Assembly (NCBI GenBank): GCA_026537415.1
Contig: JAFNMF010000001.1
Location: 610-64,609, forward strand
Length of the DNA stretch: 64,000 nt
From: Acetobacteraceae bacterium B3987
Lineage (GTDB): Bacteria; Pseudomonadota; Alphaproteobacteria; Acetobacterales; Acetobacteraceae
Reading direction: 5' to 3'
Notes under the pieces: model-generated
The model's database searches: none
Seen by the model: only the letters and a program-made list of their open reading frames with translations
What the model was told of the DNA's origin: nothing
Program-made: the position numbers and the translations under genes
Shown: piece after piece, positions 35,312 to 45,092 of the stretch
Layout of the letters: each line of letters begins with the position of its first letter
Numbering within the stretch: the stretch's first letter is position 1

Positions 35312-36256
35312 TTAGTGTGTTGCCTGTGCTGGGGCAGCAGCCGGAGCCGGAGCTGGTGCGCTGGTGATAGGCTGGCCCTTGGCATCATAATGTACGATTC
35401 GAGCCTGCTTCTCAGCAGCTTCCACAACCTTCCGGACTTCCTGACGGATCAGGTCACGGCGGATCTGGTCACGAACCTGCTCAAAGCTCGGTACTGGGGC
35501 CGTTCGTGTGCCCAGAACCTGAATCACATGCCAGCCATACTGGGTATGAACCGGCTTCTGGGTAATGGTGCCGGACTTCATGGAGAAGGCGGCATTGGAG
35601 AAGTCAGGGATCATGTCCCCACGCTTGAACCAACCGAGGTCACCACCGTTTGTCCCACCGGAAGCCTTGTCCGTGGAGAGGCGGCTGGCCAGCTTGGCGA
35701 AGTCAGCACCCTTGTTCAGCTGACGAATGATGCCCTGTGCCTTGGCTTCGCTATCTACGAGGATATGGCGAGCATGAACCTCTTCTTCAGGCTTCTTGGA
35801 AGCATAATGCTCCTGATAATAAGCCTTCAGAGCATCGTCCGTCAGTTTCGGAGCAACCTGCTCTTCCAGATAAGCGTTCTGGAGAACGTTGTTGGCGGCA
35901 GCTTCCATAGCAGCTTTAACGGCAGGCTTGCTGGCAAGGCCGGCCTTGTCGGCCTGAATCTGGATGGCCTTCTGGTCAATGAGCTGGTTAATCAGCAGAG
36001 GAATAATGACGGCAGGCTGCAGCTGACGGGCTTCCGGCGGCAGTGTGGTAGCGGCACGCTGAACATCACCCAGAGTGATTTTCTGATCATTCACGGTGGC
36101 CAGCAGCATGTTTGGGTCTGCTGCGGGCTTAGCCTGCGGCTGTGCAGCAGCAGCTGGATTGGCGTCAGCAGCCAGGGCCTGCGCCGTCAGCGAGGCAGAA
36201 GAGGAGACGCCCCCGATGAGGGCTGTGCACAGGAGGAGAGAGCGGGAAAGCCGCAT
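35312..36256 (-). CDS. Periplasmic parvulin-type peptidyl-prolyl isomerase (PrsA/PpiC-like)
   Basis: A foldase with an N-terminal signal (RSLLLCTALIGGVSSSAS...ALA), a helical chaperone region (about residues 40-145) and a parvulin domain (VHARHILVDSEAKAQ, then GGTNGGDLGWFKRGDMIPDF). The C-terminus is Ala/Pro-rich. Of two nearby ATGs, 36256 (314 residues, GAGG six nt upstream) looks better than 36271. It is likely to assist outer-membrane protein folding. It is divergent from secA, and argJ follows 3 bp after its stop. Confidence 0.88.
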   Translation of the reverse strand: MRLSRSLLLCTALIGGVSSSASLTAQALAADANPAAAAQPQAKPAADPNMLLATVNDQKITLGDVQRAATTLPPEARQLQPAVIIPLLINQLIDQKAIQIQADKAGLASKPAVKAAMEAAANNVLQNAYLEEQVAPKLTDDALKAYYQEHYASKKPEEEVHARHILVDSEAKAQGIIRQLNKGADFAKLASRLSTDKASGGTNGGDLGWFKRGDMIPDFSNAAFSMKSGTITQKPVHTQYGWHVIQVLGTRTAPVPSFEQVRDQIRRDLIRQEVRKVVEAAEKQARIVHYDAKGQPITSAPAPAPAAAPAQATH

Positions 36257-36414
36257 GTAAGACCTCGTCATTTCAATCTGTTAAAACTCAGCCTTTTCAC
36301 CATGACAAAGCCTGCTTGCCCTAGCAAGGGCTTTGCGGGCAGAAAGGCGAAGTATTTCCTATATTTTATGTCATTATTGGTGCTGTGCCCAGAAGTTGGA
36401 CGGGGGCTTTCCCA

Positions 36415-36443
36415 TTGACCACAATGGCGAGGCCCCTTATGTC
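36415..36443 (+). promoter_or_regulatory. Candidate promoter for secA
   Basis: TTGACC (36415-36420), 17-nt spacer, TATGTC (36438-36443) in the divergent gap between the isomerase and secA. The -10 match is weak. Confidence 0.3.
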
Positions 36444-36551
36444 GGACATAATATGAAAAGCGTTGTGACCATCCGCAGCAGGCGTTTCCCGGTTTCCCGT
36501 GGGGAAAAGTGGCGTACGCGGTCGCTGATGGCAAAATTTTCAGGGTAACTC

Positions 36552-39206
36552 ATGCTTTCACGCCTTGCTCGCGCCCTCTTTGGCCACTCCAACGACCGTT
36601 CGCTCAAGAAGTATCAGCGGCGTGTGCCAGAGATCAATGCTCTGGAGCCGCAGGTGCAGGCTCTCACGGATGATGAACTGAAGGGCAAGACGGTAGAGTT
36701 CCGTCAGCGTCTGGCTGAAGGTGCGTCTCTGGATGACCTGTTGATAGAGGCCTTTGCCGTCTGTCGTGAAGCTTCACGCCGTGTGTTGGGTATGCGTCAC
36801 TTCGATGTGCAGCTCATCGGGGGCATGGTCCTGCATGATGGACGGATTGCCGAAATGAGGACAGGTGAGGGTAAAACCCTTGTCGGTACTCTGGCCGTCT
36901 ATCTGAATGCCCTTTCTGGTAAGGGTGTGCATGTTGTTACCGTTAATGACTATCTGGCCAAGCGTGATGCTGAGGAAATGTCTCGCTTGTACAGTTTCCT
37001 TGGCTTGACCACCGGTGTGATTATCCCGAACTTGACGGACGACCAGCGTCGTGCGGCCTATGGGGCGGATATTACATACGGAACGAACAATGAGTTCGGC
37101 TTCGATTATCTGCGGGATAATATGAAGTATTCGCTGGATGAAATGGTTCAGCGTGCCTTCAACTTTGCCATTGTCGATGAGGTGGATAGCATCCTTATTG
37201 ATGAGGCTCGTACGCCACTCATCATCTCTGGACCTGCGGATGACAGTTCCGATCTTTATCGGCATGTGGATGCCGTCATCGCCCAGCTGGTGAAGGAACC
37301 GGACGTCTTCGAGAAGGACGAGAAGCTACGCAGCGTCACGCTGACGGAAAAAGGCTCCGACCGTGTTGAGGAGCTGCTTCAGGAGGCTGGCCTTCTGCAT
37401 GAAGGTGGGCTGTATGACCTTCATAATGTCTCGGTCGTTCATCATGTGCAGCAGTCCCTGCGTGCTAGGACGCTCTTTACGAAGGATGTTGATTACATCG
37501 TTCGTGAAGGCAAGGTGATGCTGATTGATGAGTTTACGGGCCGCATGATGGATGGGCGTCGTTACTCCGATGGTCTGCATCAGGCGTTAGAGGCTAAGGA
37601 GGGTGTGGAAATTCAGCAGGAAAACCAGACGCTGGCCTCCATTACCTTCCAGAACTATTTCCGTCTCTATCCCAAGCTGGCAGGCATGACCGGTACAGCC
37701 ATGACGGAAGCTGACGAATTTGCCGAGATTTACAATCTTCAGGTTGTGGAGATTCCGACAAACCTGCCTGTCCGCCGTAAGGATGCGGATGACGAGGTTT
37801 ATCTCACGGCGGAAGAAAAATATGAGGCTGTGGCAGAGCTTGTCCGCAAGGTGCATGAGACAGGTCAGCCCATTCTGGTCGGTACGGCCTCTATTGAGCA
37901 GAGTGAGGTTTTGTCACATCTGCTGCGGCAGAAGCGGATTCCGCACAATGTGCTGAATGCCCGCCATCACGAGCGTGAAGCCAGCATCATTGCGCAGGCT
38001 GGTGCGCCGGGGGCCATTACCATTGCCACGAACATGGCGGGCCGTGGAACGGACATCAAGCTTGGTGGCAATGTCGAGATGCTGGTGGCAGAGAAGACCG
38101 CTGGCATTGAGGATGAAGCCGAACGGGCCGCCGTTGCGGAGCAGGTCCGTGCGCAGGTGGCTGCTGACCACAAGAAGGTGCATGAGCTTGGCGGGCTGTA
38201 TGTCATCGGGACTGAACGGCATGAGAGCCGCCGGGTGGATAACCAGCTGCGTGGCCGGTCTGGTCGTCAGGGTGACCCCGGCAATTCCCGTTTCTTCCTG
38301 TCCCTTCAGGATGATTTGATCCGTATTTTCGGGTCAGACCGTATGGGGGCGATGATGCAGAAGATGGGCCTCAAGCGGGGTGAAGCCATCGTGCATCCGT
38401 GGCTGAACCGGGCACTGGAAAAAGCGCAGAAGAAGGTCGAGGCGCGCAACTTCGACATGCGCAAGAATACGCTGAAATATGACGATGTCATGAATGCTCA
38501 GCGTAAGGAGGTTTACGCCCAACGCCGTGAATATATGGCATCCAGCGATGTATCCGGGGTGATTGCCGACATGCGGGGTAAGGTGATTGAGGAGCTTGTT
38601 CATGCTCATATCCCCCCGAATTCCTTCGTGGAGGCATGGGATATTGACGGTCTGGCGACGGAGCTGCATCGCATCCTGAATCTGGATATGCCGATTGCCG
38701 ATTGGGCAAAAGAAGATGGCATGGATGAAGAGCATCTGATTGACCGTATCGAGGATACAGCCACGAAGGCCCATGCAGCCCGTTCGGCCACTGTCGGTCC
38801 GGACATGATGAGGCTGATTGAGAAGCACATCCTGCTGACCTCTTTTGATGGCGCATGGAAGGAGCATCTTCACGGGCTGGACCAGATGCGACAGGGGATT
38901 GGCCTGCGGGCTTATGCTCAGCGTGACCCGCTGAATGAGTATAAGCAGGAAGCCTTCCAGATGTTCACCTATATGCTGGAAGACCTGCGGATTCGTGTTG
39001 TGCAGTCTGTTGGTCATGTCCAGCCCGTCAGTGAAGCCCCGACCATGCCGTCAATGCCGGCAGGCATGATGGAAGAGGGAGCCTCTGAGGAGGAAGCTCT
39101 GGATACGGCGACATTGGCTCGCTGGCTTAATGAGGTGCCCCGTAATGCACCATGCCCTTGTGGGTCTGGGCAGAAGTTCAAGCACTGCCACGGCAGAATG
39201 ATTTAA
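36552..39206 (+). CDS. secA: Protein translocase ATPase SecA
   Basis: ATP-driven motor of the Sec pathway. The 884-residue protein has Walker A ([14 protein letters not shown] near residue 100), Walker B with the DEVD signature ([16 protein letters not shown] near residue 208), the motif [14 protein letters not shown] near residue 495, and the C-terminal zinc-binding tail [19 protein letters not shown] 36552 has AGGG upstream. Followed by a terminator at 39215. Confidence 0.97.
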   Translation: MLSRLARALFGHSNDRSLKKYQRRVPEINALEPQVQALTDDELKGKTVEFRQRLAEGASLDDLLIEAFAVCREASRRVLGMRHFDVQLIGGMVLHDGRIAEMRTGEGKTLVGTLAVYLNALSGKGVHVVTVNDYLAKRDAEEMSRLYSFLGLTTGVIIPNLTDDQRRAAYGADITYGTNNEFGFDYLRDNMKYSLDEMVQRAFNFAIVDEVDSILIDEARTPLIISGPADDSSDLYRHVDAVIAQLVKEPDVFEKDEKLRSVTLTEKGSDRVEELLQEAGLLHEGGLYDLHNVSVVHHVQQSLRARTLFTKDVDYIVREGKVMLIDEFTGRMMDGRRYSDGLHQALEAKEGVEIQQENQTLASITFQNYFRLYPKLAGMTGTAMTEADEFAEIYNLQVVEIPTNLPVRRKDADDEVYLTAEEKYEAVAELVRKVHETGQPILVGTASIEQSEVLSHLLRQKRIPHNVLNARHHEREASIIAQAGAPGAITIATNMAGRGTDIKLGGNVEMLVAEKTAGIEDEAERAAVAEQVRAQVAADHKKVHELGGLYVIGTERHESRRVDNQLRGRSGRQGDPGNSRFFLSLQDDLIRIFGSDRMGAMMQKMGLKRGEAIVHPWLNRALEKAQKKVEARNFDMRKNTLKYDDVMNAQRKEVYAQRREYMASSDVSGVIADMRGKVIEELVHAHIPPNSFVEAWDIDGLATELHRILNLDMPIADWAKEDGMDEEHLIDRIEDTATKAHAARSATVGPDMMRLIEKHILLTSFDGAWKEHLHGLDQMRQGIGLRAYAQRDPLNEYKQEAFQMFTYMLEDLRIRVVQSVGHVQPVSEAPTMPSMPAGMMEEGASEEEALDTATLARWLNEVPRNAPCPCGSGQKFKHCHGRMI

Positions 39207-39214
39207 GAGGGAGG

Positions 39215-39236
39215 CCGCCTTTTTCGGGCGGTTTTT
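39215..39236 (+). terminator. Terminator of secA
   Basis: CCGCC (39215-39219) pairs with GGCGG (39227-39231) and is followed by TTTTT, 8 bp after the secA stop. Confidence 0.85.
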
Positions 39237-39299
39237 CAGCGCACGTTGCTGGTGCATGGAATATAGACGTTTAACGTTTTTGTAGGAGAAGTAAGGTCC

Positions 39300-40049
39300 A
39301 TGGCAGGACATTCACAGTTTAAGAACATCATGCACCGCAAAGGGGCGCAGGATGCCAAGCGTGCCAAGCAGTTTGCCAAGGTTATCCGTGAGATCACGGT
39401 GGCAACACGGTCCGGTATGCCAGACCCGGCCATGAACCCCCGCCTGCGTGCCGCCATCACGGCAGCCCGTGAAGTCAACATGCCCAAGGATACAGTTGAA
39501 CGTGCCATCAAGAAGGCCAGTGGTGCCGGTGGTGGAGAAGATTATGTGGCCGTCCGTTATGAGGGCTACGGTCCTGCTGGCGTGGCCATCATCATCGAAG
39601 GTCTGACGGATAACCGTAACCGCACGGCCTCCGAGGTGCGGGCTGCGTTCTCTAAGCACGGTGGCTCAATGGGTGAGACCAATTCCGTGTCCTTCGGTTT
39701 CGATCATATCGGTGTCATCACCTACCCGCAGGATGCTGCTTCCGAAGATGATATGCTGGAAGCCGCTATCGAAGCCGGTGCCGATAATGTGGAAACCACG
39801 GAAGACGGCCACGAAATCACCACAGCCATGGAAGCTCTGATGAGCGTGCGTGATGCCCTCGAAGGCCGCTTTGGTGAACCCCGTTCCGCCAAGCTGGACT
39901 GGCGTCCGCAGACGACCGTCACGCTGGATGAAGATCAGGCCCGTTCTGTTCTCAAGCTGATTGACGTGCTTGAAGAAAATGATGACGTGCAGTCTGTCTA
40001 TGCCAATTTCGACATTCCTGACGACGTTGCCGAGGCTCTGGCAGCTTGA
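39300..40049 (+). CDS. yebC: YebC/PmpR family protein
   Basis: A 249-residue YebC family member, annotated as a transcriptional regulator and more recently tied to translation of proline-rich stretches. The family opening reads [21 protein letters not shown]; other blocks are [14 protein letters not shown] near residue 62 and the mid-domain [13 protein letters not shown]. In E. coli yebC precedes ruvC as here. Its TGA overlaps the ruvC start. Confidence 0.95.
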   Translation: MAGHSQFKNIMHRKGAQDAKRAKQFAKVIREITVATRSGMPDPAMNPRLRAAITAAREVNMPKDTVERAIKKASGAGGGEDYVAVRYEGYGPAGVAIIIEGLTDNRNRTASEVRAAFSKHGGSMGETNSVSFGFDHIGVITYPQDAASEDDMLEAAIEAGADNVETTEDGHEITTAMEALMSVRDALEGRFGEPRSAKLDWRPQTTVTLDEDQARSVLKLIDVLEENDDVQSVYANFDIPDDVAEALAA

Positions 40050-40552
40050 TCCGCCTGATGGGGATCGACCCCGGCCTGCGTTTTATGGGCTGGGGTATCG
40101 TGGATGTGGAGGGGAACCGCCTGCGCCATGTTGCTGATGGTGTTCTGGCAACCCAGAGCGGTGATGACGTTCCTCGCCGCCTCTGCGACCTGCATGAAGG
40201 GCTGATGAAGCTCATCCGTCAGTATGGTCCTACGGAGGCCGCCGTTGAAGAGACCTATGTAAACCGTAATGGGTCTTCCACGCTCAAGCTGGGTTATGCC
40301 CGTGGTGTGGCTCTTCTTGTGCCGGCTCTTGCTGGTCTCAGCGTGTATGAATATGGGGCTATGGCGGTGAAACGTTCGGTGGTGGGTACTGGTGCGGCCA
40401 CCAAGGAGCAGGTCACCATGATGGTTCGCCGACTTCTGCCAGGGGCGGAAGTCAAAAGAGCTGATGCGTCCGATGCGTTGGCGATTGCCATCTGTCATGC
40501 CCATCATCGGGCCAGTGCGCAGCATGTGGCGGCAGGAGTACGCATGGCATGA
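40046..40552 (+). CDS. ruvC: Holliday junction resolvase RuvC
   Basis: Endonuclease that cuts Holliday junctions together with RuvAB. The 168-residue protein retains the catalytic acids: D in MGIDPGL (residue 8), E in VEETYVN (near residue 70) and the pair in [13 protein letters not shown] near residue 143. The start is most likely TTG at 40046, which overlaps the yebC stop (TTGA); an ATG at 40058 would remove the first strand. It ends in an ATGA overlap with ruvA. Confidence 0.93.
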   Translation: MIRLMGIDPGLRFMGWGIVDVEGNRLRHVADGVLATQSGDDVPRRLCDLHEGLMKLIRQYGPTEAAVEETYVNRNGSSTLKLGYARGVALLVPALAGLSVYEYGAMAVKRSVVGTGAATKEQVTMMVRRLLPGAEVKRADASDALAIAICHAHHRASAQHVAAGVRMA

Positions 40553-41187
40553 TCGGACAGTTGACGGGCCTTGTCTCCCATATCGACGGAGATCACTGCC
40601 TTATTGATGTAAACGGGGTCGGTTATATCGTATCAGCGTCCAGCCATACGCTCGGGCTGCTGCCCCGTCCGCCAGAAGTGGCCCGTGTGCTGGTGGAGAC
40701 CATCGTGAGGGAAGATGCCATCCAGCTTTTCGGTTTTGCCGAGGCGGATGAACAGGCATGGTTCCGCCTTCTTACGACTGTTCAGGGGGTTGGTACCCGT
40801 GTGGCTCTGGCCATTTTGTCTGTCAGTCGGCCCGGTCTTCTGTGGAAGGCCGTTCATGCTGAAGATAAGACCGCCTTCACGCAGGCCGCCGGGGTTGGTC
40901 CCAAGCTGGCGACACGCCTTTTGACAGAACTTAAGAGCAAAGTGGCCAAAATGCCCGCTCCCGCCGGTGTAAGCGGGCCGACCATGGTGGCCGGAGGAAA
41001 CGAGGCTGCCATCAGCACCAGTCTTCATGATAGTGGCGGACTGGAACAGGATGCTCTTATGGCGTTGGAAGGGTTGGGCTTCCGTCGTGTAGAGAGCTGG
41101 CCCATTGTCAGCCGGATTATCGGAGAGAATGACGGTGCAGGATTGGATGTCATCATTCGTCTTGCTCTCAAGGAACTGGCCCGGTAG
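40549..41187 (+). CDS. ruvA: Holliday junction DNA helicase subunit RuvA
   Basis: Binds four-way junctions and recruits RuvB. The 212-residue protein shows the OB-fold start [20 protein letters not shown], the helix-hairpin-helix regions (VQGVGTRVALAIL and AAGVGPKLATRLLTELK) and the C-terminal RuvB-binding domain (ALEGLGFRR). Translationally coupled to ruvC through ATGA. Confidence 0.96.
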   Translation: MIGQLTGLVSHIDGDHCLIDVNGVGYIVSASSHTLGLLPRPPEVARVLVETIVREDAIQLFGFAEADEQAWFRLLTTVQGVGTRVALAILSVSRPGLLWKAVHAEDKTAFTQAAGVGPKLATRLLTELKSKVAKMPAPAGVSGPTMVAGGNEAAISTSLHDSGGLEQDALMALEGLGFRRVESWPIVSRIIGENDGAGLDVIIRLALKELAR

Positions 41188-41216
41188 GCAGAGGGTAGAG
41201 GGGAAGAGCAGGGCCG

Positions 41217-42266
41217 ATGAACCAGTTTGCGCCAGAGACACCACCCGGTCGTGCGCCGGAGACGGACGCCACACGTCAGCCCGAGGATGTGGCTGATGCC
41301 ACCCTGCGGCCTCAGACTCTCGCCGACTTTACGGGCCAGAAAGCCAGTCGGGAAAATCTTTCCATCTTTATCGAAGCCGCCCGCAAACGGGGTGATGCGT
41401 TGGATCACGTCTTACTGCATGGCCCGCCGGGATTGGGGAAGACAACCCTTGCCCAGATTGTTTCCCGTGAGCTTGGTGTGGGGTTCCGTGCCACATCTGG
41501 GCCTGTGATTCAGCGGGCGGGTGATCTTGCGGCCATTCTGACGAACCTTCAGCCCCGTGATGTGCTGTTTATTGATGAGATTCACCGTCTTCAGCCAGCG
41601 ATTGAGGAAATCCTTTATCCGGCGATGGAAGACTTCCAGCTTGATCTTGTCATTGGTGAGGGACCGGCGGCCCGTTCCGTGCGGATTGATCTGGCTCCCT
41701 TTACACTTGTAGCTGCCACGACACGCTCTGGCTTGCTGGCAACACCTTTGCGGGACCGGTTCGGTATTCCATTGCGTCTGGTTTTCTACACGCCTGATGA
41801 ATTGCGGCAGATTGTCAGCCGTGGAGCCGGAAAGCTGGGTATGACCCTGACGGATGAAGGAGCGGAAGAAATCGCCCGCCGTTCCCGTGGGACACCCCGT
41901 ATTGCTGGCAGGCTGCTGCGCCGTGTGCGGGACTTTGCCCTTGTGGCGAAGAAAGAGGTTGTTGACCGTGCGCTGGCAGATGCAGCCCTCTCCCGGCTGG
42001 AGGTGGATAGTCATGGGCTTGATGCGATGGATAGACGCTATCTCCGTCGTATTGCCGAACATCACCGGGGTGGCCCTGTGGGAGTGGAAACGCTGGCGGC
42101 GGCGTTGGCAGAAGCCCGTGATACGCTGGAGGATGTGGTGGAACCCTATCTGATACAGGAAGGGTTAATCCTGCGGACCTCACGAGGGCGGATGCTGGGG
42201 GAACCGGGATGGCGTTACCTCGGTCTCAACCCTCCTTCTGATAATCTGGCACCACGGTTCCTGTAG
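41217..42266 (+). CDS. ruvB: Holliday junction DNA helicase motor RuvB
   Basis: AAA+ motor for branch migration. The 349-residue protein has Walker A ([15 protein letters not shown] near residue 68), Walker B ([16 protein letters not shown]), sensor-1 (AATTRSGLL), the arginine finger region DRFGIPLRL, and a winged-helix C-terminus ([13 protein letters not shown]). Begins 29 bp after ruvA. Confidence 0.97.
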   Translation: MNQFAPETPPGRAPETDATRQPEDVADATLRPQTLADFTGQKASRENLSIFIEAARKRGDALDHVLLHGPPGLGKTTLAQIVSRELGVGFRATSGPVIQRAGDLAAILTNLQPRDVLFIDEIHRLQPAIEEILYPAMEDFQLDLVIGEGPAARSVRIDLAPFTLVAATTRSGLLATPLRDRFGIPLRLVFYTPDELRQIVSRGAGKLGMTLTDEGAEEIARRSRGTPRIAGRLLRRVRDFALVAKKEVVDRALADAALSRLEVDSHGLDAMDRRYLRRIAEHHRGGPVGVETLAAALAEARDTLEDVVEPYLIQEGLILRTSRGRMLGEPGWRYLGLNPPSDNLAPRFL

Positions 42267-42300
42267 GGCCGGTATGGGCGGCCATTAAGGAGAGAACGAC

Positions 42301-42735
42301 ATGGCGGCACATCACTGTCAATTTCGTGTTTATTATGAGGACACAGATGCAGGGGGCATTGTTTATCATGCTCGGTATCTGGGTTTTGCCGAACGAGCCA
42401 GAGCCGAAGCCTTGCGTAGCCTTGGGCTTGGCGTTGGGGAGATGGCGGAGCAGGACGGGATTGTTTTTGTCGTCAGGCAGTTGAGTGTCCGCTACCATGC
42501 GCCTTTGCGTCTGGATGAGCTGATGGATGTGGAAACGGTGCTTTTTCAGATGTCGGGCGCCCGGTTGAAGCTGCGGCAGGTCATCACTAATCTTTCTCGA
42601 AATGGGCAGAAATCGGTTGTGATTGAGGTAGAGCTAGCCTGCCTGAAACTGGCCAGCATGACTCCGCTGCGTTTGCCCGTTTCTTATCAGGAAAAACTGG
42701 CGGGGCTGGAGGTATCAGGCGGGGACCCTGCCTGA
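42301..42735 (+). CDS. ybgC: Tol-Pal-associated acyl-CoA thioesterase YbgC
   Basis: Hot-dog fold thioesterase, first gene of the classical tol-pal cluster. The 144-residue protein has the signature YYEDTDAGGIVYHARYLGF near residues 12-30 with the active-site aspartate, and conserved RYHAPLRLDELMDVET. In other bacteria it acts on acyl-CoA or acyl-ACP and is linked to phospholipid metabolism. It follows ruvB by 34 bp and precedes tolQ by 126 bp. Confidence 0.93.
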   Translation: MAAHHCQFRVYYEDTDAGGIVYHARYLGFAERARAEALRSLGLGVGEMAEQDGIVFVVRQLSVRYHAPLRLDELMDVETVLFQMSGARLKLRQVITNLSRNGQKSVVIEVELACLKLASMTPLRLPVSYQEKLAGLEVSGGDPA

Positions 42736-42861
42736 CAAAAGATTTAAAGATAAAGATGTTTGCTCTTTTTGCGTCCTGTGCCATTGAAAAGAGTACTTCA
42801 TGCCGCAACATGGGGCAGTAGTCCTTTACCTAACCGACCATAGAAAATAGGAGAAAGCGGA

Positions 42862-43593
42862 GTGGATCAGGCTGTGAATTCGAGTGCTCTGGGTGCTGCC
42901 GGGGCGGCGGGGCTTTCGCCCTTTCATCTGTTCCTGAATGCTTCGCTGGCTGTGCAGCTGGTCATGATCGGGCTGGTGTTGTGTAGCATTTTTGTATGGG
43001 CGGTCATTGTGGAGAAGGTGCTTCTCCTGCGGCGGGTCAATCGGGAGGCTACGACTTTTGAGGACCGCTTTTGGTCTGGCGGGTCTTTGGATGATTTGTA
43101 TGACAGCGAAGGTGCGCGCCCTGTCCATCCGATGGCTGCTGTTTTTGGGGCCGCTATGGGGGAATGGCGTCGTTCCTCTCGCATTGCGGGGATTGATGTG
43201 ATTCACGGCGGCACGTCCGAACGTATCGACCGGGCCATTGGCATTACGATCAACCGTGAGACGGAGCGTTTGAGTCGCTATCTCGTCATGCTGGCCACCA
43301 TTGGTCCAGTGGCCCCGTTTGTCGGGTTGTTCGGGACGGTCTGGGGTATCATGCATGCCTTTAGCTCTATTGCTACTATGCACAACACGAATCTTTCCGT
43401 CGTGGCCCCGGGTATTTCCGAAGCATTGTTTGCGACAGCCATCGGTCTGGTAACGGCCATTCCGGCCTATGTGGCCTATAACCTCATAAGCCGCAGCGTG
43501 GATAATTTTGCCGAGCGTCTGGAAGGATTCGGGACCGAATTTGCAGCCATCCTGTCCCGCCAGTCTGAAGAACGTGGCAGCGGGAGGGGCTGA
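42862..43593 (+). CDS. tolQ: Tol-Pal system proton channel subunit TolQ
   Basis: Inner-membrane TolQ/ExbB-type protein that with TolR converts proton motive force into mechanical work on TolA. The 243-residue protein has three hydrophobic helices (about residues 30-50, 143-165, 188-208); the last two lie in LATIGPVAPFVGLFGTVWGI and the GISEALFATAIGLVTAIPAY motif. The start is GTG 42862 with AGGAGA nine nt upstream. Confidence 0.95.
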   Translation: MDQAVNSSALGAAGAAGLSPFHLFLNASLAVQLVMIGLVLCSIFVWAVIVEKVLLLRRVNREATTFEDRFWSGGSLDDLYDSEGARPVHPMAAVFGAAMGEWRRSSRIAGIDVIHGGTSERIDRAIGITINRETERLSRYLVMLATIGPVAPFVGLFGTVWGIMHAFSSIATMHNTNLSVVAPGISEALFATAIGLVTAIPAYVAYNLISRSVDNFAERLEGFGTEFAAILSRQSEERGSGRG

Positions 43594-43598
43594 GCATC

Positions 43599-44033
43599 AT
43601 GGAGGCTTCATCACGCAGCGGGCGCAGCAGAGGCAGACGGAGCCGCCCGGAAGCAAATATCAACGTCACCCCGCTGGTGGATGTCATGTTGGTGCTGCTC
43701 ATCATCTTCATGGTGACGGCACCGATGTTGACCAGCGGTGTGAATGTCGATCTTCCGCAGACAAGCGCAAAGCCTGTCAATTCTGATGACAAGCCCATTA
43801 CGGTGTCCATCAAGAGTGATGGCAGCTTGTATCTGGGTGATGATCCTGTCAGCGCGGATGAGCTTGTAACTCGTCTCAAGCAGATGGCGAGCGATGATTC
43901 GGGCCGCCGTATTTTTGTGCGGGCTGATGCCCATATCGATTACGGCAAGGTGATGAGTACGATGGGGCAGATTACATCTGGTGGCTTTACCCATGTTGCC
44001 CTTTTGGCGCAGCAGCCCCAGGGCGGCCAGTAA
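43599..44033 (+). CDS. tolR: Tol-Pal system protein TolR
   Basis: ExbD/TolR-type single-pass partner of TolQ. The 144-residue protein has an arginine-rich N-terminus (SGRSRGRRSRPEANINVTPL) and a membrane helix (VDVMLVLLIIFMVTAP near residues 27-42) with the conserved proton-carrying aspartate, then a periplasmic domain. Starts 5 bp after tolQ. Confidence 0.95.
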   Translation: MEASSRSGRSRGRRSRPEANINVTPLVDVMLVLLIIFMVTAPMLTSGVNVDLPQTSAKPVNSDDKPITVSIKSDGSLYLGDDPVSADELVTRLKQMASDDSGRRIFVRADAHIDYGKVMSTMGQITSGGFTHVALLAQQPQGGQ

Positions 44034-44044
44034 GGAGAGCCTGC

Positions 44045-45067
44045 GTGAGCTTCTCTGCGGCATCACGATTTGATGAGATTCCACCGCCTTATCAGCGGCG
44101 GGAGCGGGGGCAGTCCGGCCTGGTGACGGGGGCGGTGCTGGTCTCCCTGCTGCTGCATGGGGGTGTGTTGGTTTTTCTGCTCTGGCATCCGCAACCGCCA
44201 TTGCCGGAGCCACCGCAAGAGCAGACGGTCACTATGGTGTATGAGACGACCGGTGGTGCCCGTCCAGCGGCTCGGTCTGCGCATAAGGCTGAGGTTCCGG
44301 CTCCGCCCGCTCCGGTGGAGGCCAAGGCACCTCCAGCACCGCAGCCGCCTAAGCCGAAGCCGGTTGAACCACCACCACCTGCTCCACCGCCGCCTCGGCC
44401 TGTGCAGGCTGCCCCGGAGCCTTCTCACGTAGCTGTGAAGACGCCAATCCAGCAGCGAGCCCCTGTGCAGGAAAAGGGCGAGGTGAGTGAGCAGGCGAAG
44501 CCGAAGCGGGAACCTGTGCGTAAGCAGGCACAGGTGAAGGCTCCGGAGAGTAAGGTCGAGAAGCCACCTGCTAAGCCGCAACTTTCTCATACGCAGCAGG
44601 AGCATGAGGCCAAAAAGACACAGGAGGACAGCCGCTCCCTGTTGGCCACTCTGGATGAATACCGGAGTCAGGAAAAGCAGGAGCGTCCACCCAAGGCGTC
44701 GCCTAATCAGGCGCAGGGTGGGTCCCCTCGTGGGGGTGGTCGTCCGGATGGTGATACGGGTGCTTTGACGAGCGGTGAGCAGAATGCCATTGGGTCGTCC
44801 GTGCAGCGTTGCTATCAGGAAGATACGCTGGCTCGGAATTACCAGAATTTCTCCGCCCGCATGATGGTTACGGTTGATGCAACCGGCGAGGCACGCATGG
44901 TCACATTTTTGCCGGAGACTCGTGCCCGTATGGCAGCAGACCCGACATATCGGGTTCAGGCCGAACGGGCCCGGGATGCCGTGCTGAGTCCCACCTGTTC
45001 TCGCCTGCCCGTGCCCAAGCGTATGTTGGGGCAGGTGAGACAGTTTCGTTTTCTGTTCAAGCCCTGA
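44045..45067 (+). CDS. tolA: Cell-envelope integrity protein TolA
   Basis: Links TolQR in the inner membrane to TolB/Pal. The 340-residue protein has an inner-membrane helix (GLVTGAVLVSLLLHGGVLVF, about residues 24-43), a long Pro/Ala/Lys-rich spacer (about 60-220; PPAPQPPKPKPVEPPPPAPP) and a C-terminal globular domain with a conserved cysteine pair (VQRCYQED and SPTCSRLPVPK). The spacer is proline-rich rather than the long Ala/Lys helix of E. coli. GTG 44045 has AAGGAGA upstream. Confidence 0.9.
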   Translation: MSFSAASRFDEIPPPYQRRERGQSGLVTGAVLVSLLLHGGVLVFLLWHPQPPLPEPPQEQTVTMVYETTGGARPAARSAHKAEVPAPPAPVEAKAPPAPQPPKPKPVEPPPPAPPPPRPVQAAPEPSHVAVKTPIQQRAPVQEKGEVSEQAKPKREPVRKQAQVKAPESKVEKPPAKPQLSHTQQEHEAKKTQEDSRSLLATLDEYRSQEKQERPPKASPNQAQGGSPRGGGRPDGDTGALTSGEQNAIGSSVQRCYQEDTLARNYQNFSARMMVTVDATGEARMVTFLPETRARMAADPTYRVQAERARDAVLSPTCSRLPVPKRMLGQVRQFRFLFKP

Positions 45068-45092
45068 GGCTGGATTTATCTGAGGTTATTGC

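Noticed and set aside
35315-36418. 367-codon plus-strand frame
   Set aside because: Antisense to the parvulin isomerase gene and runs into the secA leader; composition is not protein-like.
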